From the NCBI RefSeq assembly GCF_003121625.1, contig NZ_QDDJ01000004.1, forward strand, positions 124,001 to 188,000: 64,000 bases of DNA, in the 5' to 3' direction. Positions 8,817 to 17,389 of the stretch are shown one piece after another. How positions within the stretch are numbered: position 1 is the stretch's first letter; every line of letters starts with the position of its first letter. A program made the position numbers and the translations under genes. A model generated the notes under the pieces. The model ran no database searches and was not told the origin of the DNA. It saw only the letters and a program-made list of their open reading frames with translations. Source of the stretch: Ornithinimicrobium cavernae (lineage in GTDB: Bacteria; Actinomycetota; Actinomycetes; Actinomycetales; Dermatophilaceae).

Positions 8817-10766
8817 TCAGATCGTGCGCTCGCTGCCGCCGTCGATGGCGACCTGCGCGCCGGTCGTGCGGGCGAAGGTGTCGTCCACCAGGGCGCGCAC
8901 GCCCCGGGCGACGTCGGCGCTGGTCACCTCGGTGCGCAGCAGGTTGCGGCGCTTGTAGTCCTCGACGGACATCCCGTAGTGCTCCGCCCGGCTGGCCAGC
9001 AGCTCCGGGGTCCACAGCCCGGTGTCGAAGACGGCGTCCGGGTGCACCAGGTTGACCCGGATCCCGTCCTGGGCCCACTCCAATGCGGCGACCCGGCAGA
9101 GCTGGGTGAGGGCGGCCTTCGACGTCGAGTAGGCAGCAGCACCCTTCCCGGGAGCCGGCACGTTCTTGGAGGCCACGACCGCCACGCGACCGCCGGACGG
9201 CGCGAGCCGCAGCAGCGGGTGCACGGCGGTGAACAGGGTCGCCACGGCGTCCACGTTGACCGCCATCGTCGTGCGCCACTGGTCGGCGGTCAGGTCGGCG
9301 ATGTCCTGGCTCTGAGGGAAGATCCCCGCGGAGACCACGACGATGTCCACTCCCCCGAACCGCTCGACGGTGCTGGCGAGCGCCGCGCGGACCTGCTCCG
9401 CGTCGGTCACGTCGACCGTGAGGCCCAGCCACGCGGGGTCGGCGAAGGCGTCAGCGGTCCCCGACGCGAGGTCCCACCCGGCGACCGCCGCGCCGGCGGC
9501 CATCAGCTCCTCGGCGCAGGCCCGGCCGATGCCCGAGGCGGCGCCGGTCACCACGGCGACCTGCCCCTCCAGCGGCCGCGGCTTCCCGGCGCGCTGCAGC
9601 TTCAGCTGCTCGAGCACCCAGTACTCCAGGTCGAAGATGTCGCCGGCCGGCAGCGAGACGTAGCCGCCCTGCCCCTGCGCCAGCTCGATCGTGTCCAGCG
9701 TGTGCGAGTAGATGTCCTCGGCGATGCCCGCCTCCTTCGCGGTGCGCCCGAACGAGAGCATCCCCAGCTCGTCGTCCAGCACGATCCGCGGCGCCGGGTC
9801 CAGCATGGTGAGCTCGACACCGCGCCGGTCCTTGTGGGCAGCGAAATAGTCCCGGTATGCCGAGGCGAACCCCTCCACGTCCCTGCCCCTCAGTGGGGTG
9901 CGCTTGGTGTAGAGCACGTGGTCGGGCGTCATCGGTCCCTGCTGCGTCGACTCGCACAGCACCGGGTCGGTGAGGAAGGCGCTGACCTGGGCGTCGGCGC
10001 GGCGCCGCGCCACCAGGGGCTTGCCGGCGACGGCGCTGATCCGGGCGCGCAGCTCCGCGAGCGCCACGACGTCCACCTCGTCCAGTGGCCCGGGCGCTGT
10101 GTGCTCCGGAACCTCGCCGAGCAGCTCGCGGGCTTCTGCGATCATCTGCTCGTGCCGTGCGAGCGCCTCGCTGGGCGTGTCCCCCACCGCGAACAGCCCG
10201 TGGTTGAGCACCACGATGCCCTCGGTCCCCTCATGGGCCTGCTCCTGCCAGGCGGCGAAGCACGCCTCGCCCAGGTCAGGGCCCGGCATGACGTAGTCGA
10301 CGATGACGACCTTGTCGCCGTAGAGCGCCTCGGTCCGGGCCCTGCCCCCCTCGGTGTTGGTGACGGCCAGGATCGCGTCGGCGTGCGAGTGCAGCACGGC
10401 AGCGTGCGGCACCAGCGCGTGCACCAGCGTCTCGACGGACGGGTTCGGCGCGGAGGCGTCCAGCGACGCGGCGCGCAGCTCGTTGCCGAGTTCCACGTCA
10501 CCCATCTTCACCGGCGGCAGCAGCTGCCGGAGTCGCTCGAGGCGCAGCGGGGCGAAGCCGTCCCGGCCGATCGTGGCCAGGTCATGCCCGCTGCCCTTGA
10601 TGAAGAGCACCTCGAGGTCCTCGCCGGTGACGTCCCTCCAGGTCGCCTTGACCGAGGTGTTGCCGCCGCCGTGCAGGACGAGGGAGGGATCCGCGCCCAG
10701 CGCGCGGGACGACTCGACGAGGTCGTCGAGCAGCTCCAGGGCGGGGGGACTCAGCCGGTTCTCCAT
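8817..10766 (-). CDS. Bifunctional class II aldolase / short-chain dehydrogenase (RhaD/RhaE-like)
   Basis: This is a 649-residue fusion. Residues 1-~400 form a class II ketose-1-phosphate aldolase with LHGGGNTSVK (phosphate site), HSHADAILAV (zinc HxH) and LNHGLFAVG. Residues ~420-645 form a short-chain dehydrogenase with VTGAASGIGRA (NAD-binding) and YSTSKAAL (YxxxK catalytic pair). Known fusions cleave rhamnulose-1-phosphate to DHAP and lactaldehyde and then process the aldehyde. With mtnK and mtnA in the same regulon, 5-methylthioribulose-1-phosphate or 5-deoxyribulose-1-phosphate is the likely substrate; this is inference. ATG 10766 follows GAGAGG. Transcription diverges from the transketolase genes, and a 13-bp palindromic operator lies upstream. 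Confidence 0.88.
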   Translation of the reverse strand: MENRLSPPALELLDDLVESSRALGADPSLVLHGGGNTSVKATWRDVTGEDLEVLFIKGSGHDLATIGRDGFAPLRLERLRQLLPPVKMGDVELGNELRAASLDASAPNPSVETLVHALVPHAAVLHSHADAILAVTNTEGGRARTEALYGDKVVIVDYVMPGPDLGEACFAAWQEQAHEGTEGIVVLNHGLFAVGDTPSEALARHEQMIAEARELLGEVPEHTAPGPLDEVDVVALAELRARISAVAGKPLVARRRADAQVSAFLTDPVLCESTQQGPMTPDHVLYTKRTPLRGRDVEGFASAYRDYFAAHKDRRGVELTMLDPAPRIVLDDELGMLSFGRTAKEAGIAEDIYSHTLDTIELAQGQGGYVSLPAGDIFDLEYWVLEQLKLQRAGKPRPLEGQVAVVTGAASGIGRACAEELMAAGAAVAGWDLASGTADAFADPAWLGLTVDVTDAEQVRAALASTVERFGGVDIVVVSAGIFPQSQDIADLTADQWRTTMAVNVDAVATLFTAVHPLLRLAPSGGRVAVVASKNVPAPGKGAAAYSTSKAALTQLCRVAALEWAQDGIRVNLVHPDAVFDTGLWTPELLASRAEHYGMSVEDYKRRNLLRTEVTSADVARGVRALVDDTFARTTGAQVAIDGGSERTI

Positions 10767-10803
10767 GGGATGTGCCTCTCTCGCAACGCGGGTCAGACCT
10801 CCA

Positions 10804-10816
10804 GTTGTCGGACAAC
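10804..10816. promoter_or_regulatory. Operator palindrome GTTGTCGGACAAC upstream of the aldolase gene
   Basis: A perfect 6-1-6 palindrome lies 38 bp upstream of the aldolase start, in the divergent promoter region. The same 13 bases recur exactly at 22399-22411 before mtnA. GT...AC half-sites are typical of HutC-type GntR regulators, and such a regulator is encoded at 21554-22270. Confidence 0.75.
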
Positions 10817-10883
10817 CTAGCATCCAGCAGTCTCACCTGACCCCTTCCCGAGCACGGGTTCGGCGTCGTAGGGTGCAGCCATA

Positions 10884-10896
10884 GTTGTCAGACATC
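10884..10896. promoter_or_regulatory. Imperfect second operator copy upstream of the split transketolase
   Basis: GTTGTCAGACATC matches the perfect palindrome at 11 of 13 positions, one mismatch being the central base. It sits 50 bp before the transketolase start, so the two divergent transcripts may each have their own site. Confidence 0.55.
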
Positions 10897-10945
10897 CCCT
10901 AGCGGGCCGCGCCCTTCGCAGCGCCCGCAGCTAGGAGTGGAGCAG

Positions 10946-11854
10946 ATGGAGCCGGACCTCGACCGGATGGCGGCAATCGCCCACGGCATCCGCCGCAGGG
11001 TGCTCGAGCACACCCTCAAGAACAACGGGGGCTACATGAGCCAGGCCTGCTCGGCCGCCGAGCTCCTCGCCGCCTGCTACGGCGGCGCGATCAGGATGGC
11101 GCAGGTCGAGCAGCCCTATGAGCCGCCGCCGTTCACCGCGGTGCCGGCCCCCGGCGTCGAGCCGCTGTCGGGCGCGGTCGTGCACGGCCCCAGCTCCCCC
11201 GAGGCGGACCGGTTCATCATCTCGCCCGCGCACTACGCGCTCGTGGTCTATGCCGCGCTCATCGAGACCGGCCGCCTGGCCGAGCACGCGCTCGAGCAGT
11301 TCAACGCCGACGGCAGCACGATCGAGATGATCGGCGCCGAGCACTCCCCCGGCTTCGAGACCACCACCGGGTCACTGTCCCAGGCGCTGTCGCAGGCCGG
11401 CGGGATCGCGCTGGCGCGCCGGCTCAAGGGCCACACCGGCCGCACCTGGGTGTTCCTCAGCGACGGGGAGTTCCAGGAGGGACAGACCTGGGAGGCCGTG
11501 CAGGCTCTGGCCCACCACCAGGTGACCGGGGTGCGGGTGATCGTCGACGTGAACCAGGCCCAGTGCGACGGCCCGATGGAGGACGTCATGCGCATCGAGC
11601 CGCTCGCCGACCGCATCCGGGCCTTCGGCGCCAGCGTCGACGTGGTCGACGGCCACGACCTGACGGCCCTCACCGAGGCCATGGACCGCGAGAGCGACAA
11701 ACCGCACTTCGTGCTCGCCTACACCGACCCGGTGCGCGGCCTGCCGCTGCTGGAGCAGCGCCGCCCCGTCCTGCACTACCTGCGATTCATCAGCGAGGAC
11801 GAGAAGGCGGCCTATGCCGACGCCTACGCCGAGCTGGCCGGAAGGAGCCTGTGA
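10946..11854 (+). CDS. Transketolase, N-terminal (TPP-binding) subunit
   Basis: The 302-residue protein is the first half of a split transketolase. ATG 10946 was chosen over GTG 10937 because AGGAG at 10933-10937 is correctly spaced for it. GNAT-like features are absent; the TPP/metal site is seen as LSDGEFQEGQTWEA followed by VIVDVNQAQCDG, and SPAHYALVVYAAL and TTGSLSQALSQAGGIALA match family blocks. It must pair with the product of the next gene, with which it overlaps by one base (TGATG). Split transketolases often serve dedicated catabolic pathways for unusual sugars rather than the pentose phosphate pathway. Confidence 0.87.
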   Translation: MEPDLDRMAAIAHGIRRRVLEHTLKNNGGYMSQACSAAELLAACYGGAIRMAQVEQPYEPPPFTAVPAPGVEPLSGAVVHGPSSPEADRFIISPAHYALVVYAALIETGRLAEHALEQFNADGSTIEMIGAEHSPGFETTTGSLSQALSQAGGIALARRLKGHTGRTWVFLSDGEFQEGQTWEAVQALAHHQVTGVRVIVDVNQAQCDGPMEDVMRIEPLADRIRAFGASVDVVDGHDLTALTEAMDRESDKPHFVLAYTDPVRGLPLLEQRRPVLHYLRFISEDEKAAYADAYAELAGRSL

Positions 11855-12882
11855 TGGCTGAGATCGTCCGCCGCCCGCACCTGCAGAACTTCATCGACTG
11901 GAGCGCCGACAAGCCCGAGGTGGTCGTGCTCACCGCCGACCTCACCAACTCATGCGAGGTCGGGCCGTGGCGCGACACCTACCCGGAGCGCTACTTCTCC
12001 ATGGGCATGGCCGAGCAGAACATGATGGGCTTCGCCGCCGGGCTAGCGCGCGAGGGCTTCGAGCCGTGGCTGCACACCTTCGCGGTCTTCCTCTATCGCC
12101 GGCCGCTGGACCAGCTGCTCATGTCGGTGGCCTACCCGGCGCTGCCGGTGCGGCTCATCGGCTTCCTGCCCGGCGTCACCACCCCAGGTGGCGTCACCCA
12201 CCAGGCGATCGACGACCTGGCGGTGCTGCGCGCGGTGCCCAACCTGACGATCCTGAGCACGGGCGATGCCACGGAGGTGGAGAGCGTCCTGGACGTGATC
12301 CACGCCCAGCCCGGCCCGGTCTATGTCCGGATGCTGCGCGGCGAGATGCCCCGCCTGTTCCCGCAGTCCGAGCCCTTCACGCTCGGCCGCGCCCGCGAGC
12401 TGGGACCCGACCACTCGGCATACGGCCCGGATCATGTCCTGGTCCTCACCGAGGGGATCTGCACGGAGGAGGCCATGCGGGCCCTGCCTGCCGTGCGCGA
12501 GCGGGGCGTGCAGGTCCGCCACCTGCACATCTCGACGCTCAAGCCGTTCGACGACCCCACGGTGCTGGACGCCCTCGCCGCGGCGGGCGGCGGCGTGATC
12601 ACCATGGAGAACCACCTGCGCACCGGTGGTCTGGGGTCGGCGGTCGCCGAGGTCATGGCCGACGCCGGCATCCCCACCCGGCTGGTGCGGCTCGGGCTGG
12701 ACGACACCTACGCCCACGGCGCCTCGCAGGGGCACCTGCTGGCGGAGTACGGGCTGGACGCCGCCGCCCTGGTCCGCGCCGTCGAGTGGCTCACCGGCGA
12801 GCCGCTCGGCATCACCGCCGAGGACCTGACCGAGCTGCGGGTCGCGGACGTGCACAGCACCGCCAAGGCGGAGGCCCTGTGA
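11854..12882 (+). CDS. Transketolase, C-terminal subunit
   Basis: This 342-residue partner of the preceding subunit starts at ATG 11854 (TGATG junction; GGAAGGAG upstream). YFSMGMAEQNMMGFAAGLA holds the conserved glutamate that activates TPP. GGVTHQAIDDLAVLRAVPN and the C-terminal domain (VITMENHLRTGGLGSAV) are family-typical. The chemistry is transfer of a two-carbon (or 1-deoxy) ketol unit; the sugar phosphate acted on here is unknown. Because the RuBisCO-like gene follows with a GTGA overlap, the two are probably made together and may act in sequence. Confidence 0.87.
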   Translation: MAEIVRRPHLQNFIDWSADKPEVVVLTADLTNSCEVGPWRDTYPERYFSMGMAEQNMMGFAAGLAREGFEPWLHTFAVFLYRRPLDQLLMSVAYPALPVRLIGFLPGVTTPGGVTHQAIDDLAVLRAVPNLTILSTGDATEVESVLDVIHAQPGPVYVRMLRGEMPRLFPQSEPFTLGRARELGPDHSAYGPDHVLVLTEGICTEEAMRALPAVRERGVQVRHLHISTLKPFDDPTVLDALAAAGGGVITMENHLRTGGLGSAVAEVMADAGIPTRLVRLGLDDTYAHGASQGHLLAEYGLDAAALVRAVEWLTGEPLGITAEDLTELRVADVHSTAKAEAL

Positions 12883-13988
12883 GCATGCCGACCGTGCTGG
12901 GGCAGGACCCCTCGCGGCTCTATGTGCGCTATGCCATCGCCGGTGATGTGGACGCCGTTGCCGAGGCGATCCGGGTCGAGCAGACCATCGAGTTCCCCGC
13001 CGACCTGGCGCCCGAGTGGATCCAGGAGGAGGTGGTCGGGCGAGTCGAGGAGCGCGACGAGCAGTCGGTGGTCATCTCCTACGCCGCGGGGGTGTATGCC
13101 GGTGGGCTGGGTCAGGTGCTCAACGTCCTGTGGGGCAACGTGTCCCTGTTCGAAGGTGTGCGTGTGGTCGGCGTGCAGCTGCCTGCCGCCGAGCACCTGG
13201 GGCTGAGAGGGCCACGGTTCGGCGGGCCCGGTGTTCGGTCGCTGCTGGGTGTGGAGTCGCGGCCGCTGCTGGCCACGGCCCTCAAGCCGATGGGCTCCAC
13301 CTCCGCCGAGCTCGCCGCGACGGCCGGCGTGCTGGCCGAGGCCGGCATCGACCTCATCAAGGACGACCACTCCCTCGGTGACCAACCGTGGTCGCCGTGG
13401 CGCGAAAGGGTCGCCCGGTGCGCCGAGGCCGTCCGCGAGGCCAACGCCCGTGCCGGGACGAGCGCGCGGTATCTGCCCTCGCTCAACGTCCCCGCCCACG
13501 AGGTGTTGCAGCGCGCCCACGAGGCCAACGAGCTCGGCGCCGAAGGGCTGCTCGTGCTGCCTGGGATCACCGGCTTCGACGCCATGCGGGCGCTGGCCGA
13601 CGACGATGACCTGGCCCTGCCGATCATGAGCCACCCCTCGATGCTCGGCTCCCACGTCGTCAATCCCGGCCAGGGCCTCGACCACGGCATCCTCCTGGGC
13701 CTGGTCAACCGGCTCGCCGGGGCCGACATGGTCGTCTTCCCCAACTACGGCGGCAGATTCGGCTTCTCGGTCGAGCAGTGCGCCCGGATCCGCGACGAGT
13801 GCGCTGTCGAACGTCCTGGCTTGCGCTCAGCACTACCCACCCCCGGAGGCGGCATGACACTGGCACGCGTGCCCGAGATCCTCGACCTCTTCGGCCACGA
13901 CGTCGTCCTGCTCATCGGCGGCGCCCTGCACCGGGGGGACCTGAGCGCCAACGCGACGGCCCTGCGTGAGGCCGTCGAGATGCACTGA
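12879..13988 (+). CDS. RuBisCO-like protein (form IV)
   Basis: This ~369-residue protein starts at GTG 12879 (overlapping the previous stop) or ATG 12885. It has the RuBisCO large-chain layout: an N-terminal alpha/beta domain (~1-120), then a TIM barrel. GIDLIKDDHS contains the lysine (Lys161) equivalent to the carbamylated active-site Lys, with the following metal-binding acidic pair. LPIMSHPSMLGS, VFPNYGGRFGF and PTPGGGMTLARVPEI match the phosphate-binding loops. True RuBisCO residues such as a GKxxG loop 6 are not seen, so CO2 fixation is not expected. Known relatives enolise DK-MTP-1-P, isomerise 5-methylthioribulose-1-P, or act in apionate catabolism. The mtnA/mtnK regulon favours a methylthiopentose-type substrate. 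Confidence 0.88.
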   Translation: MSMPTVLGQDPSRLYVRYAIAGDVDAVAEAIRVEQTIEFPADLAPEWIQEEVVGRVEERDEQSVVISYAAGVYAGGLGQVLNVLWGNVSLFEGVRVVGVQLPAAEHLGLRGPRFGGPGVRSLLGVESRPLLATALKPMGSTSAELAATAGVLAEAGIDLIKDDHSLGDQPWSPWRERVARCAEAVREANARAGTSARYLPSLNVPAHEVLQRAHEANELGAEGLLVLPGITGFDAMRALADDDDLALPIMSHPSMLGSHVVNPGQGLDHGILLGLVNRLAGADMVVFPNYGGRFGFSVEQCARIRDECAVERPGLRSALPTPGGGMTLARVPEILDLFGHDVVLLIGGALHRGDLSANATALREAVEMH

Positions 13989-14586
13989 CCAGGCCGCCTG
14001 TCGCGCGGCATGCACGTCGACCCTCAGCTCCGCGGTGCGCGGTCCATCGCCAGCCGGTGCCATCGATCTCGATGGTTCGACCTTGGATCCGGTTGGTCGC
14101 CTCCAACACCCGAGCGGGTTGACCTGGTCGCAACAGGGCGAGCAACTCGGCGCGCGGGGCGATGCCGGCGCGGAAGGCGACGTCGGACGGGTGGCAATCG
14201 GGGTTCGGATCGCTGCTGTTGACAAGCGCGGAGGCCTTTGCCACCACCGAGCAGTGACGGCGCAGGAACCACGAACGACTGGTCGTCTATAGCAGTGTCA
14301 GTCGCGGTTTCACTCGGTCGCCCATTGCATTCTGCGGGACTGGACGCCGGAGCACCTGTTTGACGGACGTGGGCGGGCTCGCCCGCGCCGAGGGCAGGAG
14401 CAGATCCACTTTCCGCCTGGCAATTTCATTCATACTCAACCCACTGCTAGCATCGCCCGCGACTATAGTGGGCCGAGACGCGCGGTTTACACTTGACAGA
14501 CCTCCGTCACCACCTGCGTTCTTACCGTAATCTACGCATGCCTGACCGTGTTATGCGACAGTCCAAGATGGGGAAGTGAGTGTCCT
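13989..14586. other. Gene-free stretch before the lipoprotein
   Basis: No convincing gene was found in 598 bp. The first ~290 bp are GC-rich and keep short open frames on both strands with no ribosome site, compatible with a decayed gene. From ~14290 the composition turns more AT-rich, matching the lipoprotein that follows. A TTGACA at 14493-14498 could be a -35 box, but no good -10 lies at the right distance. Confidence 0.4.
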
Positions 14587-15744
14587 ATGAAGAAGCCGTT
14601 GGTGTCGCTTGCAAGCACGATCACTGCAGTGGCTCTTGTGCTCAGCGGGTGTGGTGAGTCGTCGCCCGAAGCGGAGAGCTCGCCTGAGGTGCGCGACGAG
14701 GGTTCGTCCCAGGAACCCGCGTCGGAGGCTGGCGATCCGTCAGACGGGAGCAGTGCAACTGAGGAAGCCGACACCGACGGTTCCGAGGCAGGGAACGAAG
14801 CCAGTGAGGATGCCGGAGGACACTCGACCTTCGAGGACGGTGTGCTCACCACCCCGGAACTGAAAATCGTCATCACTGATCACAAGGTGATTCCGGTTGG
14901 AGAGGAGGGCAATGAGTACGGAGACAAGCCAGTCATAGCTTTTTGGTACGAGACCACCAACTTGACTGACGAGGACGTCAGCCCGATGGACTTCATCTTC
15001 TACTTCGAGGCGTACCAGGACAACAACCCCAACGCCGAGAACACACTCGAGGTGGCGAGCCTCCCCGACGACAGGTTCCTCGACACCCAGATGGAGAAGA
15101 TCAAGAATGGGGGAACAGTCGAAAACGCGATGGCCTACGAGCTCGATGACGAAACAACCCCCGTCGACCTCGTCGCATCAGACTTCATGACCGAGTTCGG
15201 CACGACCACCTACAACCTGGATGGCTCAGTTTCCAACACAGTTGCTTCTGACGAGAGCGCTGGGTCTTCCACGGCGAACGAGGGTTCGACCGGTAGTGAC
15301 ACGTCAGGTGAAGGCGAGGCCAGTGAGGATGCCGGAGGGGACTCGACCTTCGAGGACGGTGTGCTCACCACCCCGGAACTGAAAATCGTCATCACTGATC
15401 ACAAGGTGATTCCGGTTGGAGAGGAGGGCAATGAGTACGGAGACAAGCCAGTCATAGCTTTTTGGTACGAGACCACCAACTTGACTGACGAGGACGTCAG
15501 CCCGATGGACTTCATCTTCTACTTCGAGGCGTACCAGGACAACAACCCCAACGCAGAGAACACACTCGAGGTGGCGAGCCTCCCCGACGACAGGTTCCTC
15601 GACACCCAGATGGAGAAGATCAAGAATGGGGGAACAGTCGAAAACGCGATGGCCTACGAGCTCGATGACGAAACAACCCCCGTCGACCTCGTCGCATCAG
15701 ACTTCATGACCGAGTTCGGCACGACCACCTACAACCTGGAATAG
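14587..15744 (+). CDS. Secreted lipoprotein with two DUF5067-type domains
   Basis: ATG 14587 opens a 385-residue lipoprotein: MKKPL, a hydrophobic segment, and the lipobox VLSGC (lipidated Cys about residue 21). An acidic Ser/Glu/Asp-rich linker follows. Two copies of a ~140-residue domain come next, each running from TFEDGVLTTPELKI to EFGTTTYNL and containing VIPVGEEGNEYGDKPVIAFW, which I recognise as DUF5067. They are separated by another acidic linker. The domain is exported in many Gram-positives; its role is unknown. The gene is more AT-rich than its neighbours and sits between the intact and the dead RuBisCO-like gene, so it probably arrived by transfer. Confidence 0.83.
   Translation: MKKPLVSLASTITAVALVLSGCGESSPEAESSPEVRDEGSSQEPASEAGDPSDGSSATEEADTDGSEAGNEASEDAGGHSTFEDGVLTTPELKIVITDHKVIPVGEEGNEYGDKPVIAFWYETTNLTDEDVSPMDFIFYFEAYQDNNPNAENTLEVASLPDDRFLDTQMEKIKNGGTVENAMAYELDDETTPVDLVASDFMTEFGTTTYNLDGSVSNTVASDESAGSSTANEGSTGSDTSGEGEASEDAGGDSTFEDGVLTTPELKIVITDHKVIPVGEEGNEYGDKPVIAFWYETTNLTDEDVSPMDFIFYFEAYQDNNPNAENTLEVASLPDDRFLDTQMEKIKNGGTVENAMAYELDDETTPVDLVASDFMTEFGTTTYNLE
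14800..15740. repeat. Near-identical direct repeat (two 422-bp copies, 519-bp period)
   Basis: Bases 14800-15221 and 15319-15740 differ by only a few bases (for example GGACAC versus GGGGAC early in the copy, and GCC versus GCA near 15036/15555). They are separated by 97 bp of unique acidic-linker sequence. The period is 173 codons, so the duplication is in frame. Even synonymous positions match, which implies very recent duplication or ongoing gene conversion. Confidence 0.95.
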
Positions 15745-15761
15745 CAGGTACCCCTGGCTGC

Positions 15762-16772
15762 GTGCCGGCAGTGTTTGGGCAGGACCGCTTGCGGCTCTAT
15801 GTGCGCTACGCAATCGCCGGTGACGTGGACGCGGTTGCCGAGGCGATCCGGGTCGAGCAGACCATCGAGTTCCCCGCCGACCTGGCGCCCGGCTGGATCC
15901 AGGAGGAGGTGGTCGGGCGGGTCGAGGACCGCGACGAGCAGTCGGTGGTCATCTCCTACGCCGCGGGGGTGTATGCCGGTAGGGCTGGGTCAGGTGCTCA
16001 ATGTCCTGTGGGCAAACGTGTCCCTGTTCGAAGGTGTCCGTGTGGTCGGCGTGCAACTGCCAGCCGCCGAGCACCTGGGGCTGCGCGGGCCGCGGTTCGG
16101 CGGGTCCGGTGTTCGGTCGCTGCTGGGTGTGGAGTCGCGGCCGCTGCTGGCCACCGCCCTCAAGCCGATGGGCTCCACCTCTGACGAGCTCGCCGCCACG
16201 GCTGGCGTGCTGGCCGAGGCCGTCCGGGAAGCCAGCGCCAGGGCCGGGACCACCGCGCGGTATCTGCCCTCCCTCAACGTCCCCGCCCACGAGGTGCTCC
16301 AGCGGGCCCACCAGGCCAACGAGCTGTGCGTCGAAAGGCTGCTGGTGCTGCCCGGCATCAGCGGCTTCGACACCATGCGAGCCCTGATAGACGACGATGA
16401 ACTGGCCCTGCCGATCATGAGCCACCCCTCCATGCTCGGCTCCCACGTCGTCAACCCCAGCCAGGGTCTCGACCACGGCATCCTGCTGGGCCTAGTCAAC
16501 CGGCTCGCCGGAGCGGACATGGTGGCCTTTCCAAACTACGGCGGCCGGTTCGGCTTCTCCGTCGAGCAGTGCGCCCAGATCCGTGATGAGTGAGCTGCTG
16601 AACCCCCTGGCTTGCGTTCCGCGCTGCCCACGCCCCGGTGGCGGCATGACCCTGGAGCGAGTCCCCCGAGATCCTGGACCTGTTCGGTCAGGAGGTCGTC
16701 CTATTGATTGGTGGGGCGCTGCACCGGGGTGACCTGCGCGCCACCGTGACCGCATTGCGGGAAGTCCTCTGA
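15762..16772 (+). pseudogene. Degenerate second copy of the RuBisCO-like gene
   Basis: The stretch aligns base for base with the intact gene at 12879-13988 over most of its length, from GTG 15762 to TGA 16770-16772. It carries four kinds of damage. An extra A at ~15981 shifts the frame. An 87-bp deletion lies between two GCCGAGGCC repeats (13335 and 13422 in the intact copy) and removes the Lys161 active-site region. A nonsense TGA stands at 16591. Further small indels occur near 16660. It cannot make an active enzyme. Confidence 0.93.
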
Positions 16773-17389
16773 CCGGGAACACACCGGATGGATTGATCAG
16801 AGACTTGGTGTTACCCCACCTACCCTGACGGCTACGGCTGGCGCAAAGGAATGGAAACCGGGCTCAACCGACGCATGTAGGAGGTACTTCCTTCCTCCCG
16901 CGCCACGGGTGCCTAGCCGTGCTTCCAGCCACGATCAGTAGACGGGGCTTCACCTCGCCATCTGACGTCTCAGCACAGGTTCCTACCGGCCCCAACGGCC
17001 GGAGGCTCCGCGGGCCGTCGAGCTTTCCATCCGGGCGCCCGATACTCTTCGGTGCATGCGTACGTACGCCGGCTTAGCCGGTCGACCGGTCGAGACGACA
17101 CACTGGTTACGTTCCCAGGCCACAATTCAGATCGACGCCACATCCTTCCTGGACGACGACTTGATACATAATCTGACGGCGTCATTGCGCTCACGATCCC
17201 CAGTCTCAGGCCTTTCGAAGATCACATCAGCACGGAATCCGAGACATAAAATTGGCTTGGTAGCTACAGCACGTACTACTGGCAAGCGAGTACAAAGCCA
17301 CCGACGGTTGCGGACGCTGGGGGCATGCCTTACGGCAGCGCGATACAACACGACCTCGAGCACCGTTGGATCAATCTATGGAAGGCCGC
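16773..17389. other. AT-richer intergenic stretch before the OLD-type gene
   Basis: No convincing gene is present in 617 bp. Composition drops from the local high GC, and the short open frames lack ribosome sites and family resemblance. The stretch probably marks the edge of the acquired segment that carries the two downstream nuclease genes. No clear attachment-site repeat was found by eye. Confidence 0.4.

Noticed and set aside
13912-14247. Minus-strand open frame of 111 codons after the RuBisCO-like gene
   Set aside because: It overlaps the end of the RuBisCO-like gene, has no start signal and no family resemblance; at most a decayed remnant.
16800-17050. Possible structured RNA or group II intron remnant in the AT-richer stretch
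   Set aside because: No domain V-like hairpin, no intron-encoded protein and no conserved motif was found by eye.
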